39,508 nucleotides of DNA from a virus, in IMG/VR virus record IMGVR_UViG_3300009124_000037, positions 1 through 39,508 of that record. One strand, written 5' to 3'. Positions within the stretch are counted from its first letter, which is position 1. The number at the start of each line of letters is the position of its first letter. The notes under the pieces were generated by a model that saw nothing but the letters and a program-made list of their open reading frames with translations, did not search any database and was not told where the DNA came from. A program made the translations under genes and the position numbers. Below are positions 22,060 through 31,900 of this stretch, in pieces.

Positions 22060-23185
22060 CTATGAAAGACCAGTGATCATACCACCGTCAGCATAGTTCA
22101 TATGCTTCAATGAGTATTCGCCGACGATGAAGTGTTTGTCGGAGTCACCGTTCTTCGCCAACAATGTACGTGAGAACGGACGTAGTACGCATGAACGCCA
22201 CATTGACGGATCAATTAGGAATGCGTGTGTAGTCAACTGGTGGCGGTTTAGAACCACTTTGTATTCGCCGTATGGAGACACGTACAGGTCAATCACGTTG
22301 ACCAAGTTGCGTCCTTGGGCGATCTCACGGTTACGTCCAGAGGCCGCTGCAAAGTTTGCAACGATCTGAGCGTCAGCTGGTTTGATCATAAGAACTGATG
22401 GATCAGAACCGTTGTTGAAGCAGTCTTCACCAAGCTCTAGGACTTTCGCCTCAGTTAGAGCGTCAGTTGCGTTGGCACCAGCGTCGACAGATGTTGAGAT
22501 CTGTTGTGTCGCTGAGTCCATCTCACGCGCTACTGAGCTTGAGCCAGAAGCCGCTGCGTTGTCGACACCGACATAAGCACGCTCTAGGTCGCGCTTGATC
22601 TCTTTAAGTGCCTTACCAAGTTGGTCATTAATGTTCGCCTAAGGTCGTTAATCTTAGACCGCCCGAAGGCTGCTTATGCTTTCACATAAGATCAGACTAT
22701 GTCATGTCAGTTAGTTACTGACCGATGCGCTTCCACTCACTTGAGTGTACTTCCTTACGGAATAGTCGTTGCACGTTCCTCTTGCGAGGCTTCGCTCAAA
22801 GTTACCATATCTTTCGACTTAGGCTTCCTTTGAATTCACATCGTTTATACTACGCTACCAATTTTAACGCAGTTTCCTTCGCACGACCATATGTTGCAAT
22901 CGCATCAGCAGTTGCAGACACCTGGAACGCTTTGTGTAGGATCTGGGTGTTGTTTGTACGCTCTACAGCATCTGTAAGAGTTGCCATAGTTGCGTCGGCC
23001 CCTTCCACCTGTGCGTTATCCGCAGCAGCTGCAAGTGAGTCTTCAAGCCAACTGAATGTACGAGCAGAGACTTTCTCTGAGCGCATCATTGTGAACATTG
23101 GCGTATCTGTTGGTGTGATATCTGAAATGATGTCAGATACATCTTCTTTCTTACCGACCTGGTCGTAAGTTGTATATGTAGCCAT
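22060..23185 (-). CDS. Major capsid protein, gene split by a group I intron
   Basis: Exon 1 is 23185-22867 and exon 2 is 22625-22060. Joined they give 885 nt, 294 residues and a stop. The protein starts MATYTTYDQVGKKEDVSDII and belongs to the HK97-fold capsid group typified by phage SU10. At the junction exon 1 ends in ...RAKETA plus T of the next codon and exon 2 begins AC CAA CTT, giving RAKETAYQLGKALKEIKRD, the conserved pattern of the family (YGRAKE-AYQL-K). Unspliced reading gives a stop eleven codons before any exon 2 sequence, leaving a 111-residue fragment. ATG 23185 has AAGGA upstream. Scaffold precedes it. Confidence 0.92.
22626..22866 (-). ncRNA. Group I intron in the major capsid gene
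   Basis: A 241-nt intron with no ORF. P1: exon end ACTGCGT pairs with GCGTAGT (22849-22855), U:G at the splice site. P10: TTGGT (22857-22861) pairs with the first five bases of exon 2, ACCAA. P3: GATGTG with CGCATC. P4: TCAAAG with CTTTGA. P6: CCTC-GCAA-GAGG. P7: GACTAT (22762-22767) with ATAGTC (22695-22700), set in the classic GTGCAACGACTA and GACATAGTC contexts. P8: GTCAGT with ACTGAC. Two extra hairpins between P7 and P3 (TTCC-GTAA-GGAA and CACTC-AAGT-GAGTG) suggest subgroup IA. P9: CTTATG with CATAAG. The intron ends in G as required. Confidence 0.93.
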
Positions 23186-23220
23186 TTTGGTTACATCCTT
23201 CTGATTTTAAGAGTTGAGTG

Positions 23221-24294
23221 CTATCGCTCCCAACGTGACATCAGAGCATCAGCAATATCCTCTAGGTCACCAGAACGGCTCGTGTTTGACCGTAGACGTT
23301 TCTGGGCGTCACGTTGACGCTGGACACGGATGTCGGCGTCACTCTTTGGTGCCTTCTTCGTCTTTAGTACTTTACGGGTACCTTCTTTCGTCTTGATCAC
23401 TTTGGCCTTCGCTTTCTTTGTTTCTGCTGTGGCCTTTGTCTGATCATAAAGACGTGCCTTGTTGAGGATCATGATGACCGTAGGGTCAACATACTGATCT
23501 ACTTGTTCCTGGGGTAACCCCTGGCTGACTGCGTATGAACGGATGTTGTTATATAGTTCATCACCCCAGTCGGGCAGTTGTTCTGACAGGACTTTTACGC
23601 AATTCTGAGCCGCCTCTTGCACTTGCTTTTGTTGTTGTGCCTGGGCGTCCTTGTAGAATGCGTCAGCTTCCTCTCGTAGGAACTTAAGATCTTTCTCAGC
23701 TTCTGCGGCTTCACGACGTAATGCAGCAAAATCCTCAGTGGACATCTGTCGACTTGCGACCAGCATGTCTACCTCGGCATATGGCTTCATACGCGCTTCA
23801 GCACGTTCCAGGAGCTTTCGATAGCTGATGTCTGCCTTTGCCAAAGCCTCTTCGGCTTCTTTACGTTTGGCAGCTGTTTCTTGAGACTTACGTGTTAACG
23901 ACGCTTCTTGACCATAAAGGCGCTTGAGATCCTTTAAGGATGCCTGTTTGGCTTCACCGTCGACTTGTATTTCAACCAGAGTATCGTCAGACAACTCAAC
24001 TTCCGTTTCATCATCTTCTTGATCTGTCTCTGGTTCATCCTCGTCTTCAGTGTCATCCGTGTCAGGGTCCTCTTCGGTATCTTCTTCTACTTCTTCAAGG
24101 TCTTCATCATCGTCATAGGTATCTGATGTCTCTTCGTCTGTCTCGCCGACATTTGAGTCATCAGTCGCCTCTAGCTCCTCGTTCTCTTCAGATAGGTCTT
24201 CACCGTCTGACCAACGATCTAGAATGGCTTCGGAGGCATCAAACATGTCGTCTAATGCCCGGGGTTGAGTAGCGTTGTCTTGGACGTTATTCAT
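23221..24294 (-). CDS. Capsid scaffolding protein
   Basis: A 357-residue protein. About residues 25-110 are extremely acidic (DDDEDLEEVEEDTEED), then a long helical coiled-coil region (KRKEAEEALAKADISYRKLL, AALRREAAEAEKDLKFLREE) and a basic C-terminus (KKAKAKVIKTKEGTRKVLK) ending ADALMSRWER. Acidic N-terminus, helical centre and basic capsid-binding C-terminus are the usual plan of phage scaffolds. It lies directly before the capsid gene, as expected. ATG 24294 has AAGGA close upstream. Confidence 0.85.
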   Translation of the reverse strand: MNNVQDNATQPRALDDMFDASEAILDRWSDGEDLSEENEELEATDDSNVGETDEETSDTYDDDEDLEEVEEDTEEDPDTDDTEDEDEPETDQEDDETEVELSDDTLVEIQVDGEAKQASLKDLKRLYGQEASLTRKSQETAAKRKEAEEALAKADISYRKLLERAEARMKPYAEVDMLVASRQMSTEDFAALRREAAEAEKDLKFLREEADAFYKDAQAQQQKQVQEAAQNCVKVLSEQLPDWGDELYNNIRSYAVSQGLPQEQVDQYVDPTVIMILNKARLYDQTKATAETKKAKAKVIKTKEGTRKVLKTKKAPKSDADIRVQRQRDAQKRLRSNTSRSGDLEDIADALMSRWER

Positions 24295-24299
24295 GGTCC

Positions 24300-24560
24300 T
24301 TATGCTTCCTCTTCGCTATTGTCGCGCTTTGTCAGCACCTCGTCGCGGATGGCGACTTGCTGCTTCAATGTGTTCACCACGTCGACTAGGGCGCGATAGT
24401 GGTAATAAGTGATCGAGCGTTCTTTGTTCTCTTCTGGTTTTGAGTTCACAAAGTTCTGGAACGTCTGTTCCACTAGCTTGTTGACCACATTGTTAAAGGC
24501 TGGGGACTTGAGTAATACCTCTGCGTCCTCACCGTGCTGAATGAGTTCTTCTTCAGTCAT
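24300..24560 (-). CDS. Small conserved protein between portal and scaffold
   Basis: An 86-residue protein starting MTEEELIQHGEDAEVLLKSP, acidic and helical, ending in DNSEEEA. Small helical proteins of this kind lie between portal and scaffold in many marine podoviruses; function is unknown, but its position suggests head assembly. ATG 24560 has AGAG upstream. Confidence 0.7.
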   Translation of the reverse strand: MTEEELIQHGEDAEVLLKSPAFNNVVNKLVEQTFQNFVNSKPEENKERSITYYHYRALVDVVNTLKQQVAIRDEVLTKRDNSEEEA

Positions 24561-24597
24561 GCTGCTCTCTTTTGATTGGCCTGGGAGACCCTAAGGT

Positions 24598-26637
24598 CTA
24601 CCCAGTCGGTGAAGCGATAGCGCGGACGTCGTCTGCGGTTCTCGCAATCTTCAGTTCTTCGTTGTCGACGAACTGCTTGTGTTCCAGCTGCGCCTCTTTC
24701 AGATCCATACTGTCTGACTGAATTGCGAACTGGTTCTGAGCTTTCAGCTTTTCTAGCTGTAGCTTCATCTGTGCAATCTGGGCATCCATCTGTGCCTTCA
24801 TCTCGGCAACCTGAGTTTGACGCTCTTGAAGCTCCATTTGCTTCTGTTGCATCTGCATCGCCATTTCCTGTGCTGGATCTGGTTGCTGCTCTGGAAGATC
24901 TGATGGTGGTGTCAGGTAGTCTTTGACATTCTTGATGCCGTTCTGCTCCATGACGTGTGTCATCAGCTTGTACTGGTTTTCTGGCGTGTACATAGATGCC
25001 AAGGTTGGGTCCTGTCCCATCAATGTATGTAGCGCCAAGTACTTCTGTGCTTCCTGTTCTTGTTCGCCATAGCCTAGGTGCATCTCGACAGTGACATCCC
25101 GCTTGGCACCCCAGTCACCAGGGCTGACAGCAACGTAATCACCAGAGATCTCAACGATCTTTGCTTGTGGTTCATTCTCAACGACCAGCTGATAGATCAT
25201 CTGATACAGTGGGCGTAAGAAGTTGTTAGCGAAGTTACGTGCAATGATCTTCTGACGCTGCTGGGACATAGTCGCCAGCTGCTCAACCATAGCTGCTGAG
25301 TTCTGCTTACTGATTGCGTCCTTGTTAAGACCCTGGGACAAACGTGAGACGCCAGTGGTGTCTTCCTTGTCCTCGTCCAGCATTTGAATTGTCTGGAAGA
25401 TAAATGGGTTCAATGGTGCCTGGGCCATCGGAGTGATGGCGTCAGGTCTAGACACATTCACGATACCACCAACACGGTTGTCGATGAGTTCACGTGGGTT
25501 CGTTAGACCACCTTTGACAACCTGGTAACGCGGGTTGTTCGTGATCATTGCGTGATCCAAGATAGATCGTGTCAGAACTGTACGTGCAGTCTGGATAGGT
25601 ACGACCTTGGACCCGAAATTGGAACCGAAGAACGAGTGTGGGATCGGTAGCGGAACAAAGGCACAGAACGGTTTGTACGTGCACTTCTCTTTGTGCAGAA
25701 CGACGTTACCAGCCTTGATTACTTTGTACGTCTCAGCGATTCCAGAGCCATCGAGATCGATGTCCACATAAAGCTCATAAACAGTGATACTTCTAACTTG
25801 ATCCTGGAAACCTTTAGCGTTGAAGCCGCGGTCTTGACCAATGTCTTCATGACGTGCCAGGACCTCTGGATCGGTTTCCATTTCGACGTCTTCGTGATCG
25901 CCAATTTTAGCAATGAGCTTCTCGTCATACCCTGCCTCACGTAGTTCTGAGATTGTCATGGTCGTGCGGTGACCACAGAAACCAACGTCATCTAAAGACT
26001 TGGCTTGTGGTTCAATCACGAACTGTTCAGGTGCAATTGCCTCGATGACGACCTGACTTGTGTCCTGGTAAACACGTAGATCACCAGAGTAGAGACCAAG
26101 TTCGTCTTGCTCTACCTCTTCGATCTCCACATTGTCCTGGGCAACGACAGCGTCGAACTCTTCCTCGGTCAGATCCTGGATTGGCTCTAGGTAGCTTTCT
26201 TCACGCTCGTCCCAGTAGACCTTACAAAGACCAGCACGTGCAATGAGACCATCGTGAATGACTGACTGCATAACCTCAAACAAGTTGTTCTGACGGTTTG
26301 CTACATAGTCACAGTAGGCTGTAGCGATCTCAGCGATACGCACGTCCTCACCAGTCTGCGCGGCAAAACGCACGGTCTTGTAGCCTGTGCTGAATGTCTC
26401 TAGCAGTGCTGCCTTCATGCTCTCGACAGCATCATAGACGTCCATAGAGACATACTTAGAGTTACCGTCGTGCGCTGGGCGTGGGAGCGTGGCGTTATAA
26501 TAGTCGATTACCTTGCGGCGTTCCCTGGAGATCTGGCTGTCGTAATAACCGATAGATCTACGGATGTTATCATCGAGGATCGTGACGAGTTTATCGTCGT
26601 CCACCGCTTTGTAGTCTTTTTTATCCATAGTGATCAT
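24598..26637 (-). CDS. Portal protein
   Basis: A 679-residue protein. Dodecameric portal through which DNA is packaged and ejected. Segments typical of podovirus portals are visible: an N-terminal helical part with SRERRKVIDYYNA, VSMDVYDAVESMKAALLETF, then YCDYVANRQNNLFEVMQSVI and a long stem/wing region. The C-terminus is rich in Gln and Met and forms a coiled-coil barrel (MAMQMQQKQMELQERQTQ). It is longer than T7 gp8 and more like P22-type portals. ATG 26637 overlaps the TerL stop as ATGA. Confidence 0.9.
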   Translation of the reverse strand: MITMDKKDYKAVDDDKLVTILDDNIRRSIGYYDSQISRERRKVIDYYNATLPRPAHDGNSKYVSMDVYDAVESMKAALLETFSTGYKTVRFAAQTGEDVRIAEIATAYCDYVANRQNNLFEVMQSVIHDGLIARAGLCKVYWDEREESYLEPIQDLTEEEFDAVVAQDNVEIEEVEQDELGLYSGDLRVYQDTSQVVIEAIAPEQFVIEPQAKSLDDVGFCGHRTTMTISELREAGYDEKLIAKIGDHEDVEMETDPEVLARHEDIGQDRGFNAKGFQDQVRSITVYELYVDIDLDGSGIAETYKVIKAGNVVLHKEKCTYKPFCAFVPLPIPHSFFGSNFGSKVVPIQTARTVLTRSILDHAMITNNPRYQVVKGGLTNPRELIDNRVGGIVNVSRPDAITPMAQAPLNPFIFQTIQMLDEDKEDTTGVSRLSQGLNKDAISKQNSAAMVEQLATMSQQRQKIIARNFANNFLRPLYQMIYQLVVENEPQAKIVEISGDYVAVSPGDWGAKRDVTVEMHLGYGEQEQEAQKYLALHTLMGQDPTLASMYTPENQYKLMTHVMEQNGIKNVKDYLTPPSDLPEQQPDPAQEMAMQMQQKQMELQERQTQVAEMKAQMDAQIAQMKLQLEKLKAQNQFAIQSDSMDLKEAQLEHKQFVDNEELKIARTADDVRAIASPTG

Positions 26638-28211
26638 ACCATTTCAATGTAATAGTCATCTGCACTCTCTATCGGCTCCCAGGCGCCCTCGTGCACGTGA
26701 TTGGCTAATGCCAACGACATGACACAGTCGTCGTAGCATCCTGGTTCAGCTTCCATAGATCCGCTCTCAGTCACGACATATGTGAGCATTTCGCGGATCG
26801 TTGTTTTGTCATTAAGCTCGATCTCGTCTTCACGGACTGAGGCTCGTAGCTCGTCAATGATTAGAGGCTTTGTTTTTGCTGTCGTACTAAAGCCCAATTT
26901 GATGGTTTCTTTGTCCGTCAGCTTGTCTACTTGAACCTCAGTAAAGAAGTTCGGGTACGCCATATCTTTGGCTAACCTGGTGCACGTCAAAAGACCGTGA
27001 CCGTTGTTCTCAACAATGATGTACGCAGTGTTAAAGAAGTGACCTAGGTGGAACAACACCTGGGCGTAGTAGTCTGGGTGCACGTGGCCTCTCCAGGTCG
27101 CCACTTGGCGTTTCTTACTGTCGAGGACCTGGGCAACACTGTAGTCGCCCCCACGGACGCCCATAGCGACGTCAGCACCGATGACATACTGCTCACCAGG
27201 GTCATGACGTCTGTACATCGTCAGTTCGCCACGGACGTTATTGAGCCACTCCTCGCCCTCTAGGGCTAGGCGCTCCTGTACGTCCTGTGTAGTGCCCATA
27301 GCTTCCTGTAGCTGCTCTGGGTTAAACACGGGCCTACCTGTCGTCAGGAAGGCTTCCTCGGGCTCTGATGGGTACTCCTGTTTGAACAGGTCGAGGCCGT
27401 TCTGTGCAACCTTGCGACGACGGAACATAAGCTGCTCATCATCCAGGTCATACTTGGCTGCAAGATCTTCTTCGTCTGGGGTACGCTCGAAGTTCTCTGG
27501 GACCGTCTCTCGATACTCTGGATCTGCAAACCAAGGGATAAACACAGGTACGAAACCGTTGGTTCCCTCGACTGCACCCTTCCAGAGATCATAGAAGATC
27601 CCGCTGACACCATTGGCTGTACTCTCGACAAATATAGCAGTTCCTGGTGCATTGGGGACAGCTTGGGTCAGCGAGTTCCAGTTGTCGGCGGCGGTGGTCT
27701 TAGACCAGAACGCAAGCTCCGACGCATGAACGTGTGTCAGGGTCTCACCCCGACCAATTGCTTCACCACCAGCTGTAGCAACGACGTAGGAACTATCGAG
27801 TACATCGAAAGACAGTTCGCGGCGGGATGAATACTTTGTGTGTGGCTTCAGGATCTCAGGGCAGTTCTCATGGTAACGCTTGGTCATATCAAATAGCGCA
27901 CGTGTAGAGTCACTGTGGTGGGTAATCACCATTGCCTTTGCAGCTTTGCGCTGGGAAACACTGAAGTACAGATAGCCGCCCACGTAGGTAGACAGACCCT
28001 GTTGTCGGGCCTTCAGAATAATCACTCGGACTTTGCCTTCTGTCTCTAGTTGCTTAGTGACAGCGTCGTTGAGGATCTTCTGGGCTGGTTTCAATTTGAG
28101 GGGCGCAATGTCACCAGCCTTGGTGCGGATCTTTAGTGCGCCTTTTGCGTAGAAGCTGAAGTCAGTATACAGACGCTTACGAACCTCAACTAGCTGCTCC
28201 TTGGTAGCCAT
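26634..28211 (-). CDS. terL: Terminase large subunit
   Basis: Packaging ATPase and nuclease of 525 residues. ATPase part: variant Walker A KARQQGLSTYVGG and the segment THVHASELAFW for Walker B. Nuclease part: YVIGADVAMGVRGGDYSVAQ with the first metal Asp, and CYDDCVMSLALANH near the C-terminus. The start could be ATG 28211 (MATKEQLVEVRKRL), five bases after the TerS stop, or ATG 28238 inside TerS, adding nine residues; I prefer 28211. The Walker A lacking a GKT/S pattern is usual for this TerL group. Confidence 0.92.
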   Translation of the reverse strand: MATKEQLVEVRKRLYTDFSFYAKGALKIRTKAGDIAPLKLKPAQKILNDAVTKQLETEGKVRVIILKARQQGLSTYVGGYLYFSVSQRKAAKAMVITHHSDSTRALFDMTKRYHENCPEILKPHTKYSSRRELSFDVLDSSYVVATAGGEAIGRGETLTHVHASELAFWSKTTAADNWNSLTQAVPNAPGTAIFVESTANGVSGIFYDLWKGAVEGTNGFVPVFIPWFADPEYRETVPENFERTPDEEDLAAKYDLDDEQLMFRRRKVAQNGLDLFKQEYPSEPEEAFLTTGRPVFNPEQLQEAMGTTQDVQERLALEGEEWLNNVRGELTMYRRHDPGEQYVIGADVAMGVRGGDYSVAQVLDSKKRQVATWRGHVHPDYYAQVLFHLGHFFNTAYIIVENNGHGLLTCTRLAKDMAYPNFFTEVQVDKLTDKETIKLGFSTTAKTKPLIIDELRASVREDEIELNDKTTIREMLTYVVTESGSMEAEPGCYDDCVMSLALANHVHEGAWEPIESADDYYIEMV

Positions 28212-28215
28212 AGGC

Positions 28216-28704
28216 TTATTCTGCGTCGTCACCGTCATTGGTATCTAGCAGTGAGCTTAGGAACTCCTCAGCTTTACCGACAGTAATCTCTGACTTGGCG
28301 ACAGGTTTGACCTTGGTGAAGTCCAGGATCAATTTAGCTGCTTGAAGACGATCACGGTTGTGTACTGGTGTACGCATGATTTCCACTGCGGTTTCGAGTG
28401 CTTCCTCTGCGCGTGGGTCTTCGATGTCATACTCTTTCTTCATGATACTTACCGCCCTTTTGGCGTCCTCTTTTGCCTTGTTGACAATGGGTTTGATAGT
28501 TTCCTTACTGTGACCGTCTGGTACGCCCAGTGGCCTTCCCCCCTTGTTCTTTCGCTTTTCCATCATTGCTTTGAACTTGGCGCGTCCCTCGGGTGTCTGA
28601 TGGATTAGCCACAGTGGGTTCTTTTCCTTTGGTCTTGCTCGACCTGGCATCAGTTTTGGCTTTGGGGGTTGCTTCTTTCGAGGCTCGTTTGGCGGGTGAC
28701 CCAT
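28216..28704 (-). CDS. terS: Terminase small subunit candidate
   Basis: A 162-residue protein directly before TerL. A basic, Pro-rich start is followed by NKGGRPLGVPDGHSKETIKP and a helical segment (EEALETAVEIMRTPVHNRDR) of the type found in DNA-recognising small terminase subunits, then an acidic end. ATG 28704 has GGAG eight bases upstream, but the first 67 codons overlap the 129-residue gene in another frame; later starts at 28650 (MPGRARPK) or 28566 would shorten the overlap. It would choose the packaging site on concatemers. Confidence 0.75.
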   Translation of the reverse strand: MGHPPNEPRKKQPPKPKLMPGRARPKEKNPLWLIHQTPEGRAKFKAMMEKRKNKGGRPLGVPDGHSKETIKPIVNKAKEDAKRAVSIMKKEYDIEDPRAEEALETAVEIMRTPVHNRDRLQAAKLILDFTKVKPVAKSEITVGKAEEFLSSLLDTNDGDDAE

Positions 28705-28894
28705 CTGTCGTCTCCACTAGGCTGTTTATGATGGACAGTGTCTCTGGACATTGCTTGCAGAACACTGGTGCGGGGATGGCTGTCGCTATCTCACGCAACA
28801 CAGTGTCCTGTTGTGCTTTGGTTAGGAGCTTTGATGACTTGACGACATCAATAGCCTCTAGGATTGGAACCAGGTCCAATGCAGTCTTTAACAT
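28505..28894 (-). CDS. Basic hypothetical protein overlapping TerS
   Basis: A 129-residue protein. The first 60 residues (MLKTALDLVPILEAIDVVKS) look like a folded helical domain with a CKQC pair; the rest is basic and disordered (GKATGRTRRSQ at the end). ATG 28894 has a strong AAGGAG. About 200 nt overlap the TerS reading in another frame, which is long for a phage. The disordered end may exist only because it is read over the similarly disordered TerS start. Confidence 0.6.
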   Translation of the reverse strand: MLKTALDLVPILEAIDVVKSSKLLTKAQQDTVLREIATAIPAPVFCKQCPETLSIINSLVETTDGSPAKRASKEATPKAKTDARSSKTKGKEPTVANPSDTRGTRQVQSNDGKAKEQGGKATGRTRRSQ

Positions 28895-28913
28895 TTCGCT
28901 CTCCTTGGGGGTC

Positions 28914-31900
28914 TTATGCAGACAGTGCTCCAGGCATCATTGGTTGGTTCAATGCGCCTGGTGGCATTTGCTGCTGCTTGCGCTCTTCCTCGTCATCCAT
29001 AGCCATCTCCAGAGCAACTAATGCTGCCATGACAACCGCTAGTGGGTGCGCATAGAACTGTATGACCGTGTTGTTAGCCTTGCGGAACTCTTGCTGGATC
29101 ATCTTAGATGTCACAGGCATTAGCTTCTTGGCTAACTTTGGGTTGATCAAGTAGACCCATACAGGATCCACAGCAAACTCCGCAGCCATACGAGTGTAGT
29201 CTTTGTATGCTTGCTTTGTTTCCTGTGAATATTCTGGATTGGACATTACCTGACGAATAAACCTTACGGCCCTTCGCTCATTAGGGTTCTTAGGTGAATA
29301 TGCTTCGACGTTCTCCTGTAGATCAACAATCTCTGCATATGCCTTCTTTTGCGTAGGAGACATCTGCTCCCAATTCGCATCCAGTAGTGGCTTAATTGCA
29401 CTGTCGGTAAACGATCCAGGTGCTGTAAAGTCAGAACGACCTAAAATACCAGTGCCTGGTTTAGACGACTGTTTCCTGTTGATGAAGTAAGAGTATATTT
29501 CTTGCTCACTCTTGCCATCCAGTGGCCCTAAAGTGATCGCGTGAGAGATCTCGTGTAGGAGAGTGGTGAGTGCCTCAATGTCAGTGACATAGGTGCCATC
29601 ACCCTTGTCAGCACCAGGTTTCATTGCCCAGATTGTGCCTTCAGTACCCTTACCCTGTTTCTTTGGTCCTTTGCGTTGGAACATGCCACGGAAAGTACCC
29701 ATTGTAGATTGGTCTCGACCTGTGTCCAAATAGAGCAAGGTGTTAAGCTCGTTTTGGGACATAGCCAGCCTAACGACGATACCTAGTTTCTTTGCAAACT
29801 CGACAGCGTCATTAAAGTTGCTGATGCCATCTTCAAGTTCACCACCCTTCAGTCCAATTTGGAACTGAGGACGAATAAGCTCAACGACAGCTTTCTTGTA
29901 TTGCTCCGCAGTTACTTGGGGCTTTTCAGCGGGAATGACATCGGGTCTGGGTCCGTCAGGATTGGCTCCTGGGCTGGTATCACGGAGGATTGGCTCTGAA
30001 GGGCCTTCCGTGCTTGGGCCATCTCCACTAGCTCCTCGATTGCTGTTTTCATATGCTCCCGAGGGATCTGACTGATTATTGACGGTTCCGTCTCCGTCTG
30101 CATCGGGGAGTGCTTCTTGGATTTGGTCATTTGTTATTCCTTCGGCTTCAGCCAACATGATTGCAGCATCTAGATAATCATTATCTGCGCCTCTTCCAGG
30201 GGCAACACCTAAATGCCTAAACAATTGTTTCTCAGGGTACCACATAAGTGCTTGAAAATCAGCTGTTTCGATATTGTAGCCAAGATCACGTAGTTTAGCG
30301 ATTGCAGCCTTTGTGACATCACGCATGTATGAACGCTCACCTGGTCCCGATGGTGTAGCCTGTAGTTGTGGTGACAAGTTGTCTTTCATAGTTCCTGTGG
30401 CTAGTGCCAACTCTGGTTTAGGAACCTTCTGACCTGTGCCTTTCAGACGCTTTGCTTCTTTGTTGTAGAAGCTCTGGTACTTACGCGCAAAGTTGAGAAC
30501 AAAGTCATCTAAGACAGCATCTTTCTTCAAGTCTGCCCTAGTTAGGCCCATGTCCTTGAGTGTTTCTTTTGTCAAACGCTTCTCAAGGGCATCCTGGTTC
30601 TTTGTCTGTAAGGCTTTACGCACACGCGCACGGTTAACATCCAAGTCTTTCTCAGATACAAACGGACGCCCGACCAGACGGTTCCACATGCGCATCCACC
30701 AGATGTCCATCGTTAGTGGATCATAGTTGCCACGGATGTTCTGATAGAAGCCCTGACCAATCTTAGGCCCTGCAATGAATGAACCCTTGACCATCTCATT
30801 GGCACCTTCCGAGGAAGGCACTGTGATGTTGGTACCGTAGCGTTCATTGAAACTTGCTGCCCAGTCTTTTAGCTCTTTCACAGTAAAGTCTTGGTCTAAG
30901 AACTCTTGGATTGGTAGGTTTGTACCTGACGCTTGATAATCGTTGAAGAACTCAAACGCCTCAACCATAGCTGCATTGCGCTTCCCACCCTTCTTCCAGG
31001 TTGTTGTAGGCATCTGACCGTTGTCCATAAAGTGACGGAATACCTCTAACGCATACTGGAAGTTGTCAGCGACAGCCTGTCCATTTGATGTAATTGCTAG
31101 TGCAAAGTCGAATGCTACCTCTGCGTCTGGTGACTGGGTGACACGTGGGTCTACAAGAGACACTACGCGCTTCGCTGCTTTCAGCTTACGGTCATACCAC
31201 CCGATGGCGTTAGCATCACTCTGAAGAGCGTTGACAGCTTCTGTCGCCATGTAGGTCGAAATGATGTCGACGTTTTCAGGTGTATACTCAAACGGTTCAT
31301 CACGGCCTGTCGCTGCCTTCCACTTCTCGTACATGTAGTCGGCTGCTTCAACCAATGTGCGCTTTTGTTTAGGCTTGTATGTGCCTTCACGCATCTTCTG
31401 AATCTCAGCTTCGCTTGGGGACGAGTTCAGGCGTGTAGCATCGATCTCATTTTCTGGTACCTGTAGTGGATTGACGTAAGACTGCAATGCTGGGTTCTGA
31501 GGTGCAGAAGGATCACTTGTAGGATCTACGTCAGGCAACATTGGCTCGTCTGGAGACACACGTGACGCCTGTTGACGTGTCACACGGTCAACGTACGGTT
31601 TAACGTACGTGTCGATGGCTTCCTGAGGTACACCAGCCTCTTCTAGCTTCTGCACTTGTTCCTGGGCAGCTGCTACTGGATCTGAACCTAGGTTGTTTGC
31701 CAGGACATCCAGAGACGTAATCAGACGTCCCTTCTGCACACGGTTCAACTCAGGATCTGCAGTGACACCCTCGACCAACTCAGCGTTCATTGCCTGGTTG
31801 GCCTCAATGCCACGGTTGTAGTTTTCCTGGGTGGTTAACTGTGGGCCAAACGTCTGAGCTTGCACTGGGTTGGCCTCAGTCGTGTCGACGTTAGGTGCCT

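Noticed and set aside
22060-23185. Capsid gene as a pseudogene, frameshift or two separate genes
   Set aside because: The 241-nt interruption forms a complete group I intron, splice sites are fixed by P1 and P10, and joining gives the family sequence with no missing or added residue.
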